Shown here: positions 51,924 to 60,500 of the stretch, piece after piece
How positions within the stretch are numbered: the stretch's first letter is position 1
How the letters are laid out: every line of letters begins with the position of its first letter
Assembly: GCA_947460595.1 (NCBI GenBank)
Contig: CANHGS010000001.1
Span: forward strand, 186,001 to 250,000
Source of the DNA: Bacteroidota bacterium
GTDB lineage: Bacteria > Bacteroidota > Bacteroidia > Chitinophagales > Chitinophagaceae
DNA length: 64,000 nt
Direction of reading: 5' to 3'
Position numbers and translations under genes: made by a program
Notes under the pieces: model-generated
Seen by the model: only the letters and a program-made list of their open reading frames with translations
Database searches by the model: none
What the model was told of the DNA's origin: nothing

Positions 51924-53138
51924 TCAGGTCAGCATACAAATGTAAAATTTTTTGACAGGAGCAGAAAGGTTTTGCTGTATTAAGGCATTGTCAATCTTTG
52001 AGATATCCTTGACCATGCCGTCTTTGAAGAGAATATTGATCCGCTCGTCAAGGGTTTGGTACATGGTATTGGAAGCTTCTCCTGTAAAACAGAGATAGTG
52101 GGCGTCTGCAGGGTTGATTCCAAATTTGTTGGCCGCAGCGTCTTGTTTTTCCTTAAGAAATAGGGGTTCAAAATCCTCAGACTGAATTCTGGATTTATAC
52201 AATTGCCTATTGAGAAAACGCGAACAGAGCAAAGAAAGCACAGGGTCTTGGTGCTTGCTCCAGTGTTTAATGGCGTGCATTAGGTCATGGTCATCTAGGG
52301 AACAAAATTGTTCTAGCGCGTCAAGATCCATACCCCCCTTAAAACTGCCTAGAAAAAAATCCAGTGCTGTTTGTGTTTGTAAAGCCAGGTCAGTTGATTG
52401 GTAAATTTCTCTTACACGTTCAATGATTTTCACCAGCATTTTTTCAGCAGACAAGACGGTTTTGTGTAAATAGACCTGCCAATACATTTGTCTACGTGCC
52501 ACTAAAAATTTCTCAACGCTATAAATGCCTTTCTCTTCAACCATGAGTTGTCCATGGTGTACCACTAGCATTTTTAATATGCGGTCATAACCAATCACGC
52601 CCTCACTAACCCCGGAATAAAAACTATCGCGGCTTAGGTAATCCATGCGGTCCATGTCTAATTGACCACTGATTAGTTGGTGTAAAAATGGCTTGGGATA
52701 TTTATTAGTAAAAATCTGAATAGCAAGATCCAATGCCCCGTCCATTCCTTGGTTCATTTCTTCCATAATGCGAATAGACAATACTTCATGATGTGTACCC
52801 AAAACCAAGACTTGTTCTAGTGCATGGGAATAAGGACCATGACCAATATCGTGCAACAAAATGGCAGCTTTTACAGCAACAGCTTCTGCATCTGTAATCT
52901 CCACTCCCTTTGCCCTCAATTCTGAAACGGCATTATACATGAGGTGATAAGCACCTAAAGAATGGTGTAAACGGGTATGTACGGCACCAGGATAGACCAG
53001 TTGCGCCATGGCCATTTGTTGAATCCTACGCAAGCGTTGGTAATAGGGGTGGGCCAATATGTTAAAAATCAATGGATGGTCAATAGTAATAAAACCATAG
53101 ACGGGATCATTGATGATTTTTCTTTTAATCTGGTTCAT
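51924..53138 (-). CDS. HD-domain phosphohydrolase (dNTPase-like)
   Basis: 404 residues. The HD metal motif is complete: TRLHHSLGAYHLM, LLHDIGHGPYSHALE (HD plus downstream H), and MDYLSRDSFYSGVSEG with the fourth acidic ligand. This matches the dGTPase/SAMHD1-like HD superfamily (YdhJ-like). Activity on dNTPs is plausible, not certain. First gene of the HD-lpxD-lpxC/fabZ-lpxA transcript. Confidence 0.9.
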   Translation of the reverse strand: MNQIKRKIINDPVYGFITIDHPLIFNILAHPYYQRLRRIQQMAMAQLVYPGAVHTRLHHSLGAYHLMYNAVSELRAKGVEITDAEAVAVKAAILLHDIGHGPYSHALEQVLVLGTHHEVLSIRIMEEMNQGMDGALDLAIQIFTNKYPKPFLHQLISGQLDMDRMDYLSRDSFYSGVSEGVIGYDRILKMLVVHHGQLMVEEKGIYSVEKFLVARRQMYWQVYLHKTVLSAEKMLVKIIERVREIYQSTDLALQTQTALDFFLGSFKGGMDLDALEQFCSLDDHDLMHAIKHWSKHQDPVLSLLCSRFLNRQLYKSRIQSEDFEPLFLKEKQDAAANKFGINPADAHYLCFTGEASNTMYQTLDERINILFKDGMVKDISKIDNALIQQNLSAPVKKFYICMLT

Positions 53139-53160
53139 GCTGTTGCCGAATTGTTAAATC

Positions 53161-53176
53161 AACTGCCTGGGCAGTT
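53161..53176 (-). promoter_or_regulatory. Stem-loop at the presumed 5' end of the lpx operon mRNA
   Basis: Perfect 7-bp arms (53161-53167 with 53170-53176). On the minus strand it begins 2 nt after the -7 element, so it would be the first structure in the transcript. Confidence 0.5.
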
Positions 53177-53178
53177 AG

Positions 53179-53206
53179 CAAAAGTACAAATACCCTGACT
53201 AATCAA
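53179..53206 (-). promoter_or_regulatory. Promoter of the HD-lpxD-lpxC/fabZ-lpxA operon
   Basis: Minus strand: TTG (53206-53204), 17-bp spacer, perfect TACTTTTG (53186-53179) followed by C. About 37 nt leader to ATG 53138. Confidence 0.75.
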
Positions 53207-53253
53207 AAGATTCAAATAGTTTTAGGGCTCTATAATAAAATTATTTTACTCAA

Positions 53254-53261
53254 TAAGTTTG
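53254..53261 (+). promoter_or_regulatory. Probable -7 element 4 nt before porX
   Basis: TAAGTTTG then AATT then ATG 53266. Predicted start at the ATG. No TTG at the standard distance. Confidence 0.4.
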
Positions 53262-53265
53262 AATT

Positions 53266-54822
53266 ATGCTGGTAGCAAAGATACTCTGGGTAGATGATGA
53301 GATAGAAAGCCTACAGTCTCAAAAAATGTTTTTAGAACATAAGGGATACGAGGTGGTGACCATGACCAACGGTTTTGACGCGCTGGAATATGTTAAGTCA
53401 AATTATGTAGACGTGGTGCTCATGGATGAGTCAATGCCTGGCATTACGGGTTTAGAAACCCTTACCCGTATCAAGGCCATTAATAGACAATTGCCAATTG
53501 TGCTGATAACCAAGAATGAAACAGAGAACCTGATGGATGAAGCCATTGGGAGTCAGATCAGCGATTATTTAATTAAGCCAGTTAACCCCAATCAAGTATT
53601 GTTGAGTTTGAAAAAACTGATAGACAATAAACGATTGGTAGCTGAGAAAACTACTACTTCTTATCAACAGAATTTTAGGGAATTGTTTATGTCCCTGAGT
53701 GACAATCCCAACCACCATGAGTGGATGGAAATTTATAAGCGTTTGGTGCACTGGGAATTGGAAATGGAGAAGAGTAATAGTCCAGAAATGCAAGAGGTGT
53801 TTAACACCCAAAAACAAGAAGCCAATACGGCTTTTTTCAAATTTGTTTCCAAGCATTATGCATCTTGGGTCAATCCAAAATCGGCTGATTCCCCCATCAT
53901 GAGTCATCACTTGTTTCAGTTTAAAGTATTGCCTCATGCTGAACCCGGAACCCCTTTGTTTTTCATACTCATAGACAATTTGCGCTTTGATCAGTGGAAA
54001 GCTATTGAGCCCATTTTTGCAGAAAATTTTCGCATTCAAGAAGAAGAATCTTTCTATAGCATCTTACCCACTGCAACACAGTATTGCCGCAACGCCATTT
54101 TTGCAGGTATGATGCCTTTAGAAATAGAAAAAAACTTTCCGGGACTATGGAAAAATGACGAGGAAGAGGGTGGTAAAAATTTGCACGAAGAAGACTTTTT
54201 TAGGGCACAGCTTAAGCGATTAAAAAAGGATCATTTAAAATTCAGTTATCATAAAATTGTGAACCACCAAGATGGCCAACAATTGGTGAACAATATTCAT
54301 AATTTATTGCAGAACGATATAAATGTGATTGTCTACAATTTTGTAGACATGCTCTCTCATGCCAGAACAGAAATGGAAGTTTTGAAAGAATTGGCCAGTG
54401 ATGAAGTAAGTTATAGAAGCATCACGCGTAGCTGGTTTGAACACAGTCCCTTGAACCAGGCTTTAAAGAAAATAGCTGATCGAAAATTGAAATTGGTATT
54501 GGCCACAGATCATGGCTCCGTGCGGGTAAAAACGCCGCATAAAGTCATTGGCGATAAACAAACCACTACCAACCTAAGGTATAAACACGGAAGGAATCTC
54601 AATTTTGAACCCAAGGATGTCTTGGCTTTTAAAGACCCCAAAGAAGCGGGATTACCCATTCCAACCATCAATTCCAGCTTTATTTTTGCCAAAGAAGACG
54701 GATTTCTCTGCTATCCCAACAATTACAATCATTACGTGAACTATTATAAGAATAGTTTTCAGCATGGTGGGGTCAGTTTAGAAGAAATGATTGTACCGGT
54801 AATCAAAATGGAGAGCAAATAA
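53266..54822 (+). CDS. porX: PorX-type response regulator with PglZ phosphatase-like domain
   Basis: 518 residues, the length of P. gingivalis PorX. Receiver domain (about 4-120) with DDE (10-12), phospho-acceptor D54 in LMDESMPG and IKPVN; helical linker; then a PglZ/alkaline-phosphatase-like domain (about 220-510) with zinc-site elements FFILIDNLRFDQW, LPTATQYCRN, VLATDHGSVRV, YKHGRN and the terminal QHGGVSLEEMIVP. PorX regulates type IX secretion genes with SigP and hydrolyses cyclic oligonucleotides. No porY-type kinase or T9SS structural gene is in this window. Confidence 0.95.
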   Translation: MLVAKILWVDDEIESLQSQKMFLEHKGYEVVTMTNGFDALEYVKSNYVDVVLMDESMPGITGLETLTRIKAINRQLPIVLITKNETENLMDEAIGSQISDYLIKPVNPNQVLLSLKKLIDNKRLVAEKTTTSYQQNFRELFMSLSDNPNHHEWMEIYKRLVHWELEMEKSNSPEMQEVFNTQKQEANTAFFKFVSKHYASWVNPKSADSPIMSHHLFQFKVLPHAEPGTPLFFILIDNLRFDQWKAIEPIFAENFRIQEEESFYSILPTATQYCRNAIFAGMMPLEIEKNFPGLWKNDEEEGGKNLHEEDFFRAQLKRLKKDHLKFSYHKIVNHQDGQQLVNNIHNLLQNDINVIVYNFVDMLSHARTEMEVLKELASDEVSYRSITRSWFEHSPLNQALKKIADRKLKLVLATDHGSVRVKTPHKVIGDKQTTTNLRYKHGRNLNFEPKDVLAFKDPKEAGLPIPTINSSFIFAKEDGFLCYPNNYNHYVNYYKNSFQHGGVSLEEMIVPVIKMESK

Positions 54823-54929
54823 GCTGATTTGGGATGATTTTGCCACCGGTTGTGGATAACTGAAAACCTTTGGCAGCAGGCACTGACTTATTTTTGAATT
54901 ACCCAATTTTAGGGGTCAAGGAGAAAACT

Positions 54930-55205
54930 ATGAAATACACACAATCAACGGTTGACAAACTGGAAGACATACTGGGTGAATCCTCCTATGTGGTTAGATA
55001 TGAGCGTGGTACCTTCCAAAGTGGCTGGTGTTTATTAGAAGCACGCAAAGTGGTAGTGCTAAATAAGTTCCTCAATACGGAAGGTAGGATCAACACTTTG
55101 ATAGAATTGATTCCCCAATTAAATATTGACTACGATAAACTCACATTGGAATCACAGAAACTCTATGATTCCTTGATTAAGCAATCTGCTGCCATTGGAG
55201 AATAG
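54930..55205 (+). CDS. Conserved small protein of unknown function
   Basis: 91 residues from ATG 54930, preceded by AAGGAG at a normal distance; an upstream in-frame start at 54870 is less likely. KLEDILGESSYVVRYERGTFQSGWCLLEARKVVVLNKFLNTEGRINTLIELIPQL is a compact soluble domain that I recall as a small Bacteroidota family with no known role. It follows porX by 107 bp in the same direction. Confidence 0.78.
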   Translation: MKYTQSTVDKLEDILGESSYVVRYERGTFQSGWCLLEARKVVVLNKFLNTEGRINTLIELIPQLNIDYDKLTLESQKLYDSLIKQSAAIGE

Positions 55206-55215
55206 GTTGCAAATT

Positions 55216-55236
55216 CAAAAGTCAAAAGTCAAAACG
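55216..55236 (+). repeat. Heptamer tandem repeat CAAAAGT
   Basis: CAAAAGT, CAAAAGT, CAAAACG: period 7, starting 10 nt after the stop codon of the small conserved gene. Short, but the same period and position as the GTGAAGA arrays. Confidence 0.6.
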
Positions 55237-55335
55237 AATCAGAAACTGATTTGAATTACACAGCTTTTGTTTCAACTGTTTGACTAAATTATTTCAGCTA
55301 TTTATAAAGCTGCAGAATATGGTTTAGATTTGGAC

Positions 55336-56112
55336 ATGTCTATTCCTGCACTACACATACAATTTTTGGGAACAGGTACCAGTACTGGGATTCCTATGAT
55401 TGGATGTGATTGTACGGTTTGTACTTCCAAAAATCCCAAGGACAATCGGTTAAGAAGTAGCATTTTGGTACAATCCCAGAAGACCAGTTTAATTGTAGAT
55501 ACCACCCCAGACTTTAGATATCAAATGTTGCGAACGCATACGCGAAGGTTAGACGCGGTGCTGTTTACCCATCCCCACAAAGACCATATGGCGGGTCTAG
55601 ACGATATCCGAGCGTTTAATTTTTTTACTCAAAAGCCCATGGATATTTATGCCAATTCACTCACCGAAGAAGCAGTGAAAAGGGATTTTTATTATGCATT
55701 TGCAGACAAGAAATACCCAGGTGTTCCTGAACTAAACTTAAATACCATTGATGAAACCCCTTTTGTGATTGGAGATATTCCTGTACAGCCCATCTTAGTC
55801 TACCACCATAAGATGCCCGTCTTTGGTTTTAGGTTTGGCAATTTTACGTATATCACAGATGCCAATAGAATTGAAGAAGACCAAAAACAGCTCATCAGGG
55901 GTTCAAAAGTATTGGTTTTAAATGCACTAAGAAAAGAAGACCATATCTCGCATTTCACCTTGCAACAGGCCGTTGACATGGCTACCGAATTGGCAATTCC
56001 AGAAGTGTATTTTACCCATATTAGTCATCAGCTGGGTTTGGATGAAACCATTAATCAAGAACTCCCCCCCCATATTCAATTGGCCTATGATGGCCTAGAA
56101 CTGCGTTTGTAG
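55336..56112 (+). CDS. PhnP-like MBL-fold hydrolase
   Basis: 258 residues from ATG 55336. LGTGTSTGIPMIGCDCTVC (with a zinc-type CxCxxC), VDTTPDFRYQML, LFTHPHKDHMAGLDDIRAFN (HxHxDH), YITDANRI and VYFTHISHQLG: the PhnP/RNase Z-like phosphodiesterase group. PhnP cleaves cyclic ribose phosphate in phosphonate use; no phn genes are near, so another cyclic phosphodiester may be the substrate. HhH gene follows after 24 bp. Confidence 0.9.
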   Translation: MSIPALHIQFLGTGTSTGIPMIGCDCTVCTSKNPKDNRLRSSILVQSQKTSLIVDTTPDFRYQMLRTHTRRLDAVLFTHPHKDHMAGLDDIRAFNFFTQKPMDIYANSLTEEAVKRDFYYAFADKKYPGVPELNLNTIDETPFVIGDIPVQPILVYHHKMPVFGFRFGNFTYITDANRIEEDQKQLIRGSKVLVLNALRKEDHISHFTLQQAVDMATELAIPEVYFTHISHQLGLDETINQELPPHIQLAYDGLELRL

Positions 56113-56136
56113 CCTTTTTTTTAAATAAAAGGACAT

Positions 56137-56979
56137 ATGGAAAAGCTGAAATCTTTTTTCAGGTTCACCAGTAGAGAAAGACTGGCTATCCTGCTATTGT
56201 GTTTGCTGATGGTTATTTTCTGGACACTTCCGCTGTTTTTTCCTGAGAAACCGCCTAAGATATCCTTGCCGCAACCCATTGAACCAAGGGTAAATGGCTT
56301 TGCTTATGGCGATGCTGCACCTGCAAGTCATACACCGTCAGGTGTTGCAACGCCCTATTATAAGCGGTATTCAGATAAAACCCCTAGGGTAGCGCATTAT
56401 TTTTCTTTTAATCCCAATACCGCAAGCCCCCAACAGTGGCGGGAACTGGGTGTAAGAGACAAGACCATCTTGACCATTCAGCACTATCTCCAAAAAGGAG
56501 GCCAATTCAGAAAGCCGGAAGACCTTAGGAAAATCTGGGGATTAAAGCCAGTAGAAGCAGATTCGCTGATTCCTTATGTAAAAATTCCAGCCAGCATCGC
56601 CGCAGGTAAAAAACTGGAAAATCGTTGGCAATTAAATAAGGAGGTATTTAAGCAGCCCGATACTTTACCCAATCAGGCTGCTACAGGAACAAATCTCAGT
56701 TCATTTGATCCCATTAATCCTTTGCGTTCTGCAACAAACTATCCACGGAAATCCTGGAACCTCAGACCCATTGACATTAATTTGGCAGGCCCTGAACAAT
56801 GGATGAGTTTTCCAGGTATTGGAGAAGTATTGGCAGCTAGAATTGTTAAGTTCAGAGACAAGATAGGCGGATTCACTACTATTGATCAGGTAGGAAAAAC
56901 TTATGGAATCAAGGATTCCCTATTTCAATTAATGAAGCCTTTCTTAATCTTAGAACAAGTGCCACCAAAAAAAGATTAA
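56137..56979 (+). CDS. Membrane-anchored helix-hairpin-helix protein (ComEA-like)
   Basis: 280 residues: one N-terminal TM segment (about 17-34), a proline-rich stretch, and two HhH units. The first is FNPNTASPQQWRELGVRDKTILTIQHYLQKGGQFRKPEDLRKIWGL (about 88-145); the second is IDINLAGPEQWMSFPGIGEVLAARIVKFRDKIGGF (about 205-265). HhH units bind DNA without sequence preference; ComEA holds DNA at the membrane during uptake. Two copies in one protein resemble the Bacteroidota ComEA-like group. Function is inferred. Confidence 0.85.
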   Translation: MEKLKSFFRFTSRERLAILLLCLLMVIFWTLPLFFPEKPPKISLPQPIEPRVNGFAYGDAAPASHTPSGVATPYYKRYSDKTPRVAHYFSFNPNTASPQQWRELGVRDKTILTIQHYLQKGGQFRKPEDLRKIWGLKPVEADSLIPYVKIPASIAAGKKLENRWQLNKEVFKQPDTLPNQAATGTNLSSFDPINPLRSATNYPRKSWNLRPIDINLAGPEQWMSFPGIGEVLAARIVKFRDKIGGFTTIDQVGKTYGIKDSLFQLMKPFLILEQVPPKKD

Positions 56980-56983
56980 ATTT

Positions 56984-57012
56984 TTGATGGAATTAAAAAT
57001 CTCCTACATTTG
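56984..57012 (+). promoter_or_regulatory. Promoter of the acyl-CoA dehydrogenase gene
   Basis: TTG (56984-56986), 18-bp spacer, perfect TACATTTG (57005-57012) followed by C. Predicted start near 57016. Confidence 0.75.
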
Positions 57013-57016
57013 CACA

Positions 57017-57085
57017 TAAACTAACTAACGATAGTTTATTTTTAGAAGGTTGCCGGATAACGATTGCTTGGTTTCGGCAACCTTC
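57017..57085 (+). promoter_or_regulatory. Two leader hairpins upstream of the acyl-CoA dehydrogenase
   Basis: Hairpin 1: TAAACTA (57017-57023) with TAGTTTA (57032-57038) and then five T, a weak terminator shape, beginning at the predicted transcript start. Hairpin 2: perfect 11-bp arms 57045-57055 and 57075-57085 with a 19-nt loop, ending 20 nt before the ATG. Confidence 0.55.
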
Positions 57086-57105
57086 ACCTATTTTAAAGCC
57101 TGTCC

Positions 57106-58245
57106 ATGAACTTTGCCGCAAATGAAATGACCCAACAAGTGGCAATTACTGCCCGAGACTTTGCCAAAAAACATATTGCACCCCATGTAATGGAATGGGA
57201 TGAATCACAATCCTTTCCTATCAGCCTATTTCATGAAATGGGCAAACTGGGTTTGATGGGTATGTTGGTTCCCCATGAATATGGTGGAGCTGACTTGAGC
57301 TATTTTGAATACAATGTAGCCATTCAGGAAATATCCAAAGTCTGTGGTTCCATAGGACTTAGTATGGCGGCACATAATTCTTTGTGCACCAACCATATCC
57401 TCAGTTTTGGGAATGAAGCGCAAAAAGCGCTTTGGTTGCCCAAATTGGCAACTGGTGAGTGGATTGGGGCTTGGGGGTTAACTGAACCCAATACGGGTAG
57501 CGATGCTGGAAACATGCAAACAACAGCCGTTAAAGATGGGGATCATTGGATTTTAAATGGCACTAAGTGCTGGATTACCCATGGCATGTCTGGTAATTTG
57601 GCGGTGGTGATTTGCCGTACGGGTGAACCAAGAACAAGTGGTAATGCCACTGCTTTTGTGGTAGATAGGGGAAGGCCAGGTTTTCATGCGGGTAAAAAAG
57701 AGAATAAATTAGGCATGCGCGCTAGTGAAACCACAGAAATGATTTTCACGGATTGCTTTATTCCAGATAGCCACAGATTGGGTGCCGTTGGCGATGGTTT
57801 TAGACAGTCTTTAAAAATCTTAGACGGAGGAAGAATCTCTATTGCGGCCCTTGCCCTAGGCATTGCCAAAGGCGCTTACGAAGCCGCTTTAAAATACGCC
57901 CAAGAGCGGTATCAATTTGACCAGCCTATTTGTAATTTTCAGGGAATTAGTTTTAAGTTAGCCGATATGGCCACAGAAATCATGGCTGCAGAATTATTGA
58001 TTGCCCAATGCTGTGATTTAAAAATGCGACATCTGCCGGTAACCAAAGAAGGAGCCATGGCTAAGTACCAAGCCAGTGAAACGGCAGTTAAAATTGCCAA
58101 TGACGCAATTCAAATATTTGGGGGATATGGTTATACCAAAGATTTTCCTGTAGAGAAATTTTATAGGGATGCCAAACTCTGTACTATTGGGGAAGGAACT
58201 TCAGAAATTCAAAAACTGGTTATTGCCAGAGAAATTTTAAGATAG
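57106..58245 (+). CDS. Acyl-CoA dehydrogenase
   Basis: 379 residues. FAD-dependent dehydrogenase signatures: [32 protein letters not shown], and the C-terminal [43 protein letters not shown] with the catalytic-glutamate region (EGTSE). Oxidises an acyl-CoA to the enoyl-CoA in fatty or branched-chain acid breakdown; electrons pass to ETF. Monocistronic, with a structured leader. Confidence 0.95.
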   Translation: MNFAANEMTQQVAITARDFAKKHIAPHVMEWDESQSFPISLFHEMGKLGLMGMLVPHEYGGADLSYFEYNVAIQEISKVCGSIGLSMAAHNSLCTNHILSFGNEAQKALWLPKLATGEWIGAWGLTEPNTGSDAGNMQTTAVKDGDHWILNGTKCWITHGMSGNLAVVICRTGEPRTSGNATAFVVDRGRPGFHAGKKENKLGMRASETTEMIFTDCFIPDSHRLGAVGDGFRQSLKILDGGRISIAALALGIAKGAYEAALKYAQERYQFDQPICNFQGISFKLADMATEIMAAELLIAQCCDLKMRHLPVTKEGAMAKYQASETAVKIANDAIQIFGGYGYTKDFPVEKFYRDAKLCTIGEGTSEIQKLVIAREILR

Positions 58246-58323
58246 TTGTATTATTCCATCATGATTTTCTCTTGAGTCCATTGTAGTTGAAAGTTGAGTA
58301 TCTTAGTGGTTAAGCATTTTTTG

Positions 58324-60240
58324 ATGAAAAACCGCAGGGTGCACTTACTAGTCCTTTTGACATTGATTCCCTACCTGCTCTTTTCCCAAAAAATGGAGCT
58401 TTTAGACAATAGCAGTGATACTATTTTTTATCATATAGATTCTCTGAACCATGCCGCTTTTACTATGAAGCGGTCTAAAGTGAATCAAGCACTCAAACTC
58501 TTAGATTCCACTAAGAATCTCTCTGTCCAATACCAATACCACCAGGGACTATCTACAGCCTATTTTAACGAAGCTGGTATTTATCAGCAGAATGGTTTCT
58601 CCAAAAGAGCCTTGGGTATTTATCAAATGGCATTGGAAAATAGTAGTCGTTTCAAAGACAGTTTCAATTTGGTTAGAATCAATATTCAGTTGGCAAATTA
58701 TTTTGCTGAGGAAGGAAAGCTTGATGAAGCTTTGATGCTAGACATGGAATCATTAGAAATCTCTACAAGAAAGGGCAACAAAAAAGAAATTGCCAATATC
58801 AAAAATAGTATTGGTCTTATAGAAACCAAAAGAAGGCATTATTCAAGGGCCGAATCCATCTTAAAAGAAGCACTTCAGATTAGCTTAAAAGAAAAATATA
58901 TCTACGGTCAGAAAAAAGCATTTTATAACCTAGGTTTATTAGCAAGGGTAAAGAATGATACGGCTACTGCAAGGGCTTATTTTCAAAACTCGCTTTCTCT
59001 TGATATGCTGTTGAATGACCACTATGGTATGGCGTCTAATCATATTCAATTGGCAGAAATATTGGTGGAGCAAGAAAGAACATTAGAAGCCATAGAGCTA
59101 GCCCAATTGGCATATTCCTGCGCAGTTTTATCAGGGGCGTATCATTTAATGACCAAGACAGCCACACTAATTAGACAACAATATCAGCGTTCGGGTGATT
59201 TACAACATACTTCTGCATGGCAGGATACACTCATTGGTGTATTGATTACTAAGAATGAAAACGAGACACAGTATGCCAGTAATTTTATAGAAATAGTTAA
59301 GGACAAAGAGTCTCAGAAATTAATTGCAGAAAGCGAGAAAGAAACGGCCAACAAACGTGCAAATGGTCAGTTGCTGATTATCACGGGAGGTAGTCTCATG
59401 TTGGTGGTAATGGCCTTATTGGTGATTTTTACCTTCATGAGTTATCGCAAACAGAAATACCTGAGCCAGCGTTTGACCAAACAGAATGCCATCATTGAGG
59501 AAAATGCTTCTTCATTGGATAAATTGAATAAAGAGATTTATTCCAAAAACCAGTTATTAGAAGAAGACAATAGGACCAAGGATAAATTATTATCTATTAT
59601 TTCTCATGATTTGCGCAATCCTATTACCAATACACAAACCATCTTATCCCTGATTAATAAAGGGGCTTTAACAGAGGAAGAATCTAAAACCTTGTTAGAG
59701 CAATTAGAAACACAGTATATTAATACCACTGGTCTATTAGATAATTTATTGGGTTGGTTAAAGAGTCAGATTACTGGAAAAGCGTTAGAGAAATCAGACA
59801 TCAATGTTTACGATTTAATGAATGGAATGCATTTGGAACAAAAGATGGCACTCATGCGTAAGCGTATCAAGTTCATCAACAATACGTCTTCTGATGCTAA
59901 CATTATGGCTGAAAAAGAAATGATCAAGATTATAATCCGTAACCTGATTATCAATGCCATCAAGTTCACATCATTAGATGGTAGAATTGAAATTTCCTAT
60001 ACTCAAGATGATACCCATTCCTACGTTCGAATAAAGGATTCTGGAATTGGTATGAGTGAAGAAATCATGCAAAAAATAAATGCACAAAAATACTTCACCA
60101 GAATAGGCACCCTTCAAGAAAAGGGTAGTGGATTTGGTTTGATTCTATGTAGAGACCTCTTACAAAAACAAGGTGGCGTTCTTTTGATTGAGAGTACAAA
60201 AGGAGAGGGCAGTACTTTTACAGTGAAGCTGCCCAATTAA
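58324..60240 (+). CDS. TPR-containing sensor histidine kinase (orphan)
   Basis: 638 residues from ATG 58324; a TTG at 58294 is in frame. Signal peptide, then periplasmic TPR units (about 40-320: ALGIYQMALENSSRFKD and so on), one TM helix (about 350-372), coiled coil, HisKA with LLSIISHDLRNPITN (H428), and HATPase_c with N544 in IRNLIINAIKF, DSGIGM and a GSGFGLILCRDLL lid. No receiver domain and no response-regulator gene next to it, so its partner is unlinked. Confidence 0.93.
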   Translation: MKNRRVHLLVLLTLIPYLLFSQKMELLDNSSDTIFYHIDSLNHAAFTMKRSKVNQALKLLDSTKNLSVQYQYHQGLSTAYFNEAGIYQQNGFSKRALGIYQMALENSSRFKDSFNLVRINIQLANYFAEEGKLDEALMLDMESLEISTRKGNKKEIANIKNSIGLIETKRRHYSRAESILKEALQISLKEKYIYGQKKAFYNLGLLARVKNDTATARAYFQNSLSLDMLLNDHYGMASNHIQLAEILVEQERTLEAIELAQLAYSCAVLSGAYHLMTKTATLIRQQYQRSGDLQHTSAWQDTLIGVLITKNENETQYASNFIEIVKDKESQKLIAESEKETANKRANGQLLIITGGSLMLVVMALLVIFTFMSYRKQKYLSQRLTKQNAIIEENASSLDKLNKEIYSKNQLLEEDNRTKDKLLSIISHDLRNPITNTQTILSLINKGALTEEESKTLLEQLETQYINTTGLLDNLLGWLKSQITGKALEKSDINVYDLMNGMHLEQKMALMRKRIKFINNTSSDANIMAEKEMIKIIIRNLIINAIKFTSLDGRIEISYTQDDTHSYVRIKDSGIGMSEEIMQKINAQKYFTRIGTLQEKGSGFGLILCRDLLQKQGGVLLIESTKGEGSTFTVKLPN

Positions 60241-60399
60241 TTAGTCTTCCTTATTGCCGGCAGAAAAAATCTGGTCAACAGCTCCGCCCAACATGGGAAA
60301 TTTTTCTTTTACAAATGCTGCAATGGTGGCTACGGCTTGTCCAGCTTGTTCTGTGCTAAGATTTGCTTCTTTAACCAGGCGTTCAATCAGTTCGTTCAT
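60241..60399 (-). CDS. 52-residue helical protein of unknown function
   Basis: Minus strand ATG 60399 to TAA 60241; begins MNELIERLVKEANLSTEQAG and ends with DQIFSAGNKED. Amphipathic-helix pattern with MLGGAVDQIF near the end, resembling short DUF2267/DUF2780-like proteins. It starts directly after the kinase stop codon on the other strand, and the clpX terminator (60447-60482) lies upstream. The frame is clean, with good start and composition, so I think it is real although very short. Confidence 0.65.
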   Translation of the reverse strand: MNELIERLVKEANLSTEQAGQAVATIAAFVKEKFPMLGGAVDQIFSAGNKED

Positions 60400-60446
60400 A
60401 TTCTAATGTTTTTATACTTTTCCTAGCTGCAAGTTAGGGTAGGCAC

Positions 60447-60482
60447 AAAAAAAAACAGTAGGAACTTATGCCCACTGTTTTT
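60447..60482 (-). terminator. Intrinsic terminator of clpX
   Basis: On the minus strand: stem 60482-60474 with 60459-60451 (AAAAACAGT/ACTGTTTTT), inner CC/GG pairing past one mismatch, then nine T (60455-60447). Confidence 0.75.
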
Positions 60483-60500
60483 AAAAAATGTGTGTTTTGA

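Noticed and set aside
54851..54859. Replication origin near porX
   Set aside because: Only one DnaA box was seen; no cluster of boxes, no AT-rich unwinding block and no dnaA/dnaN-type genes nearby.
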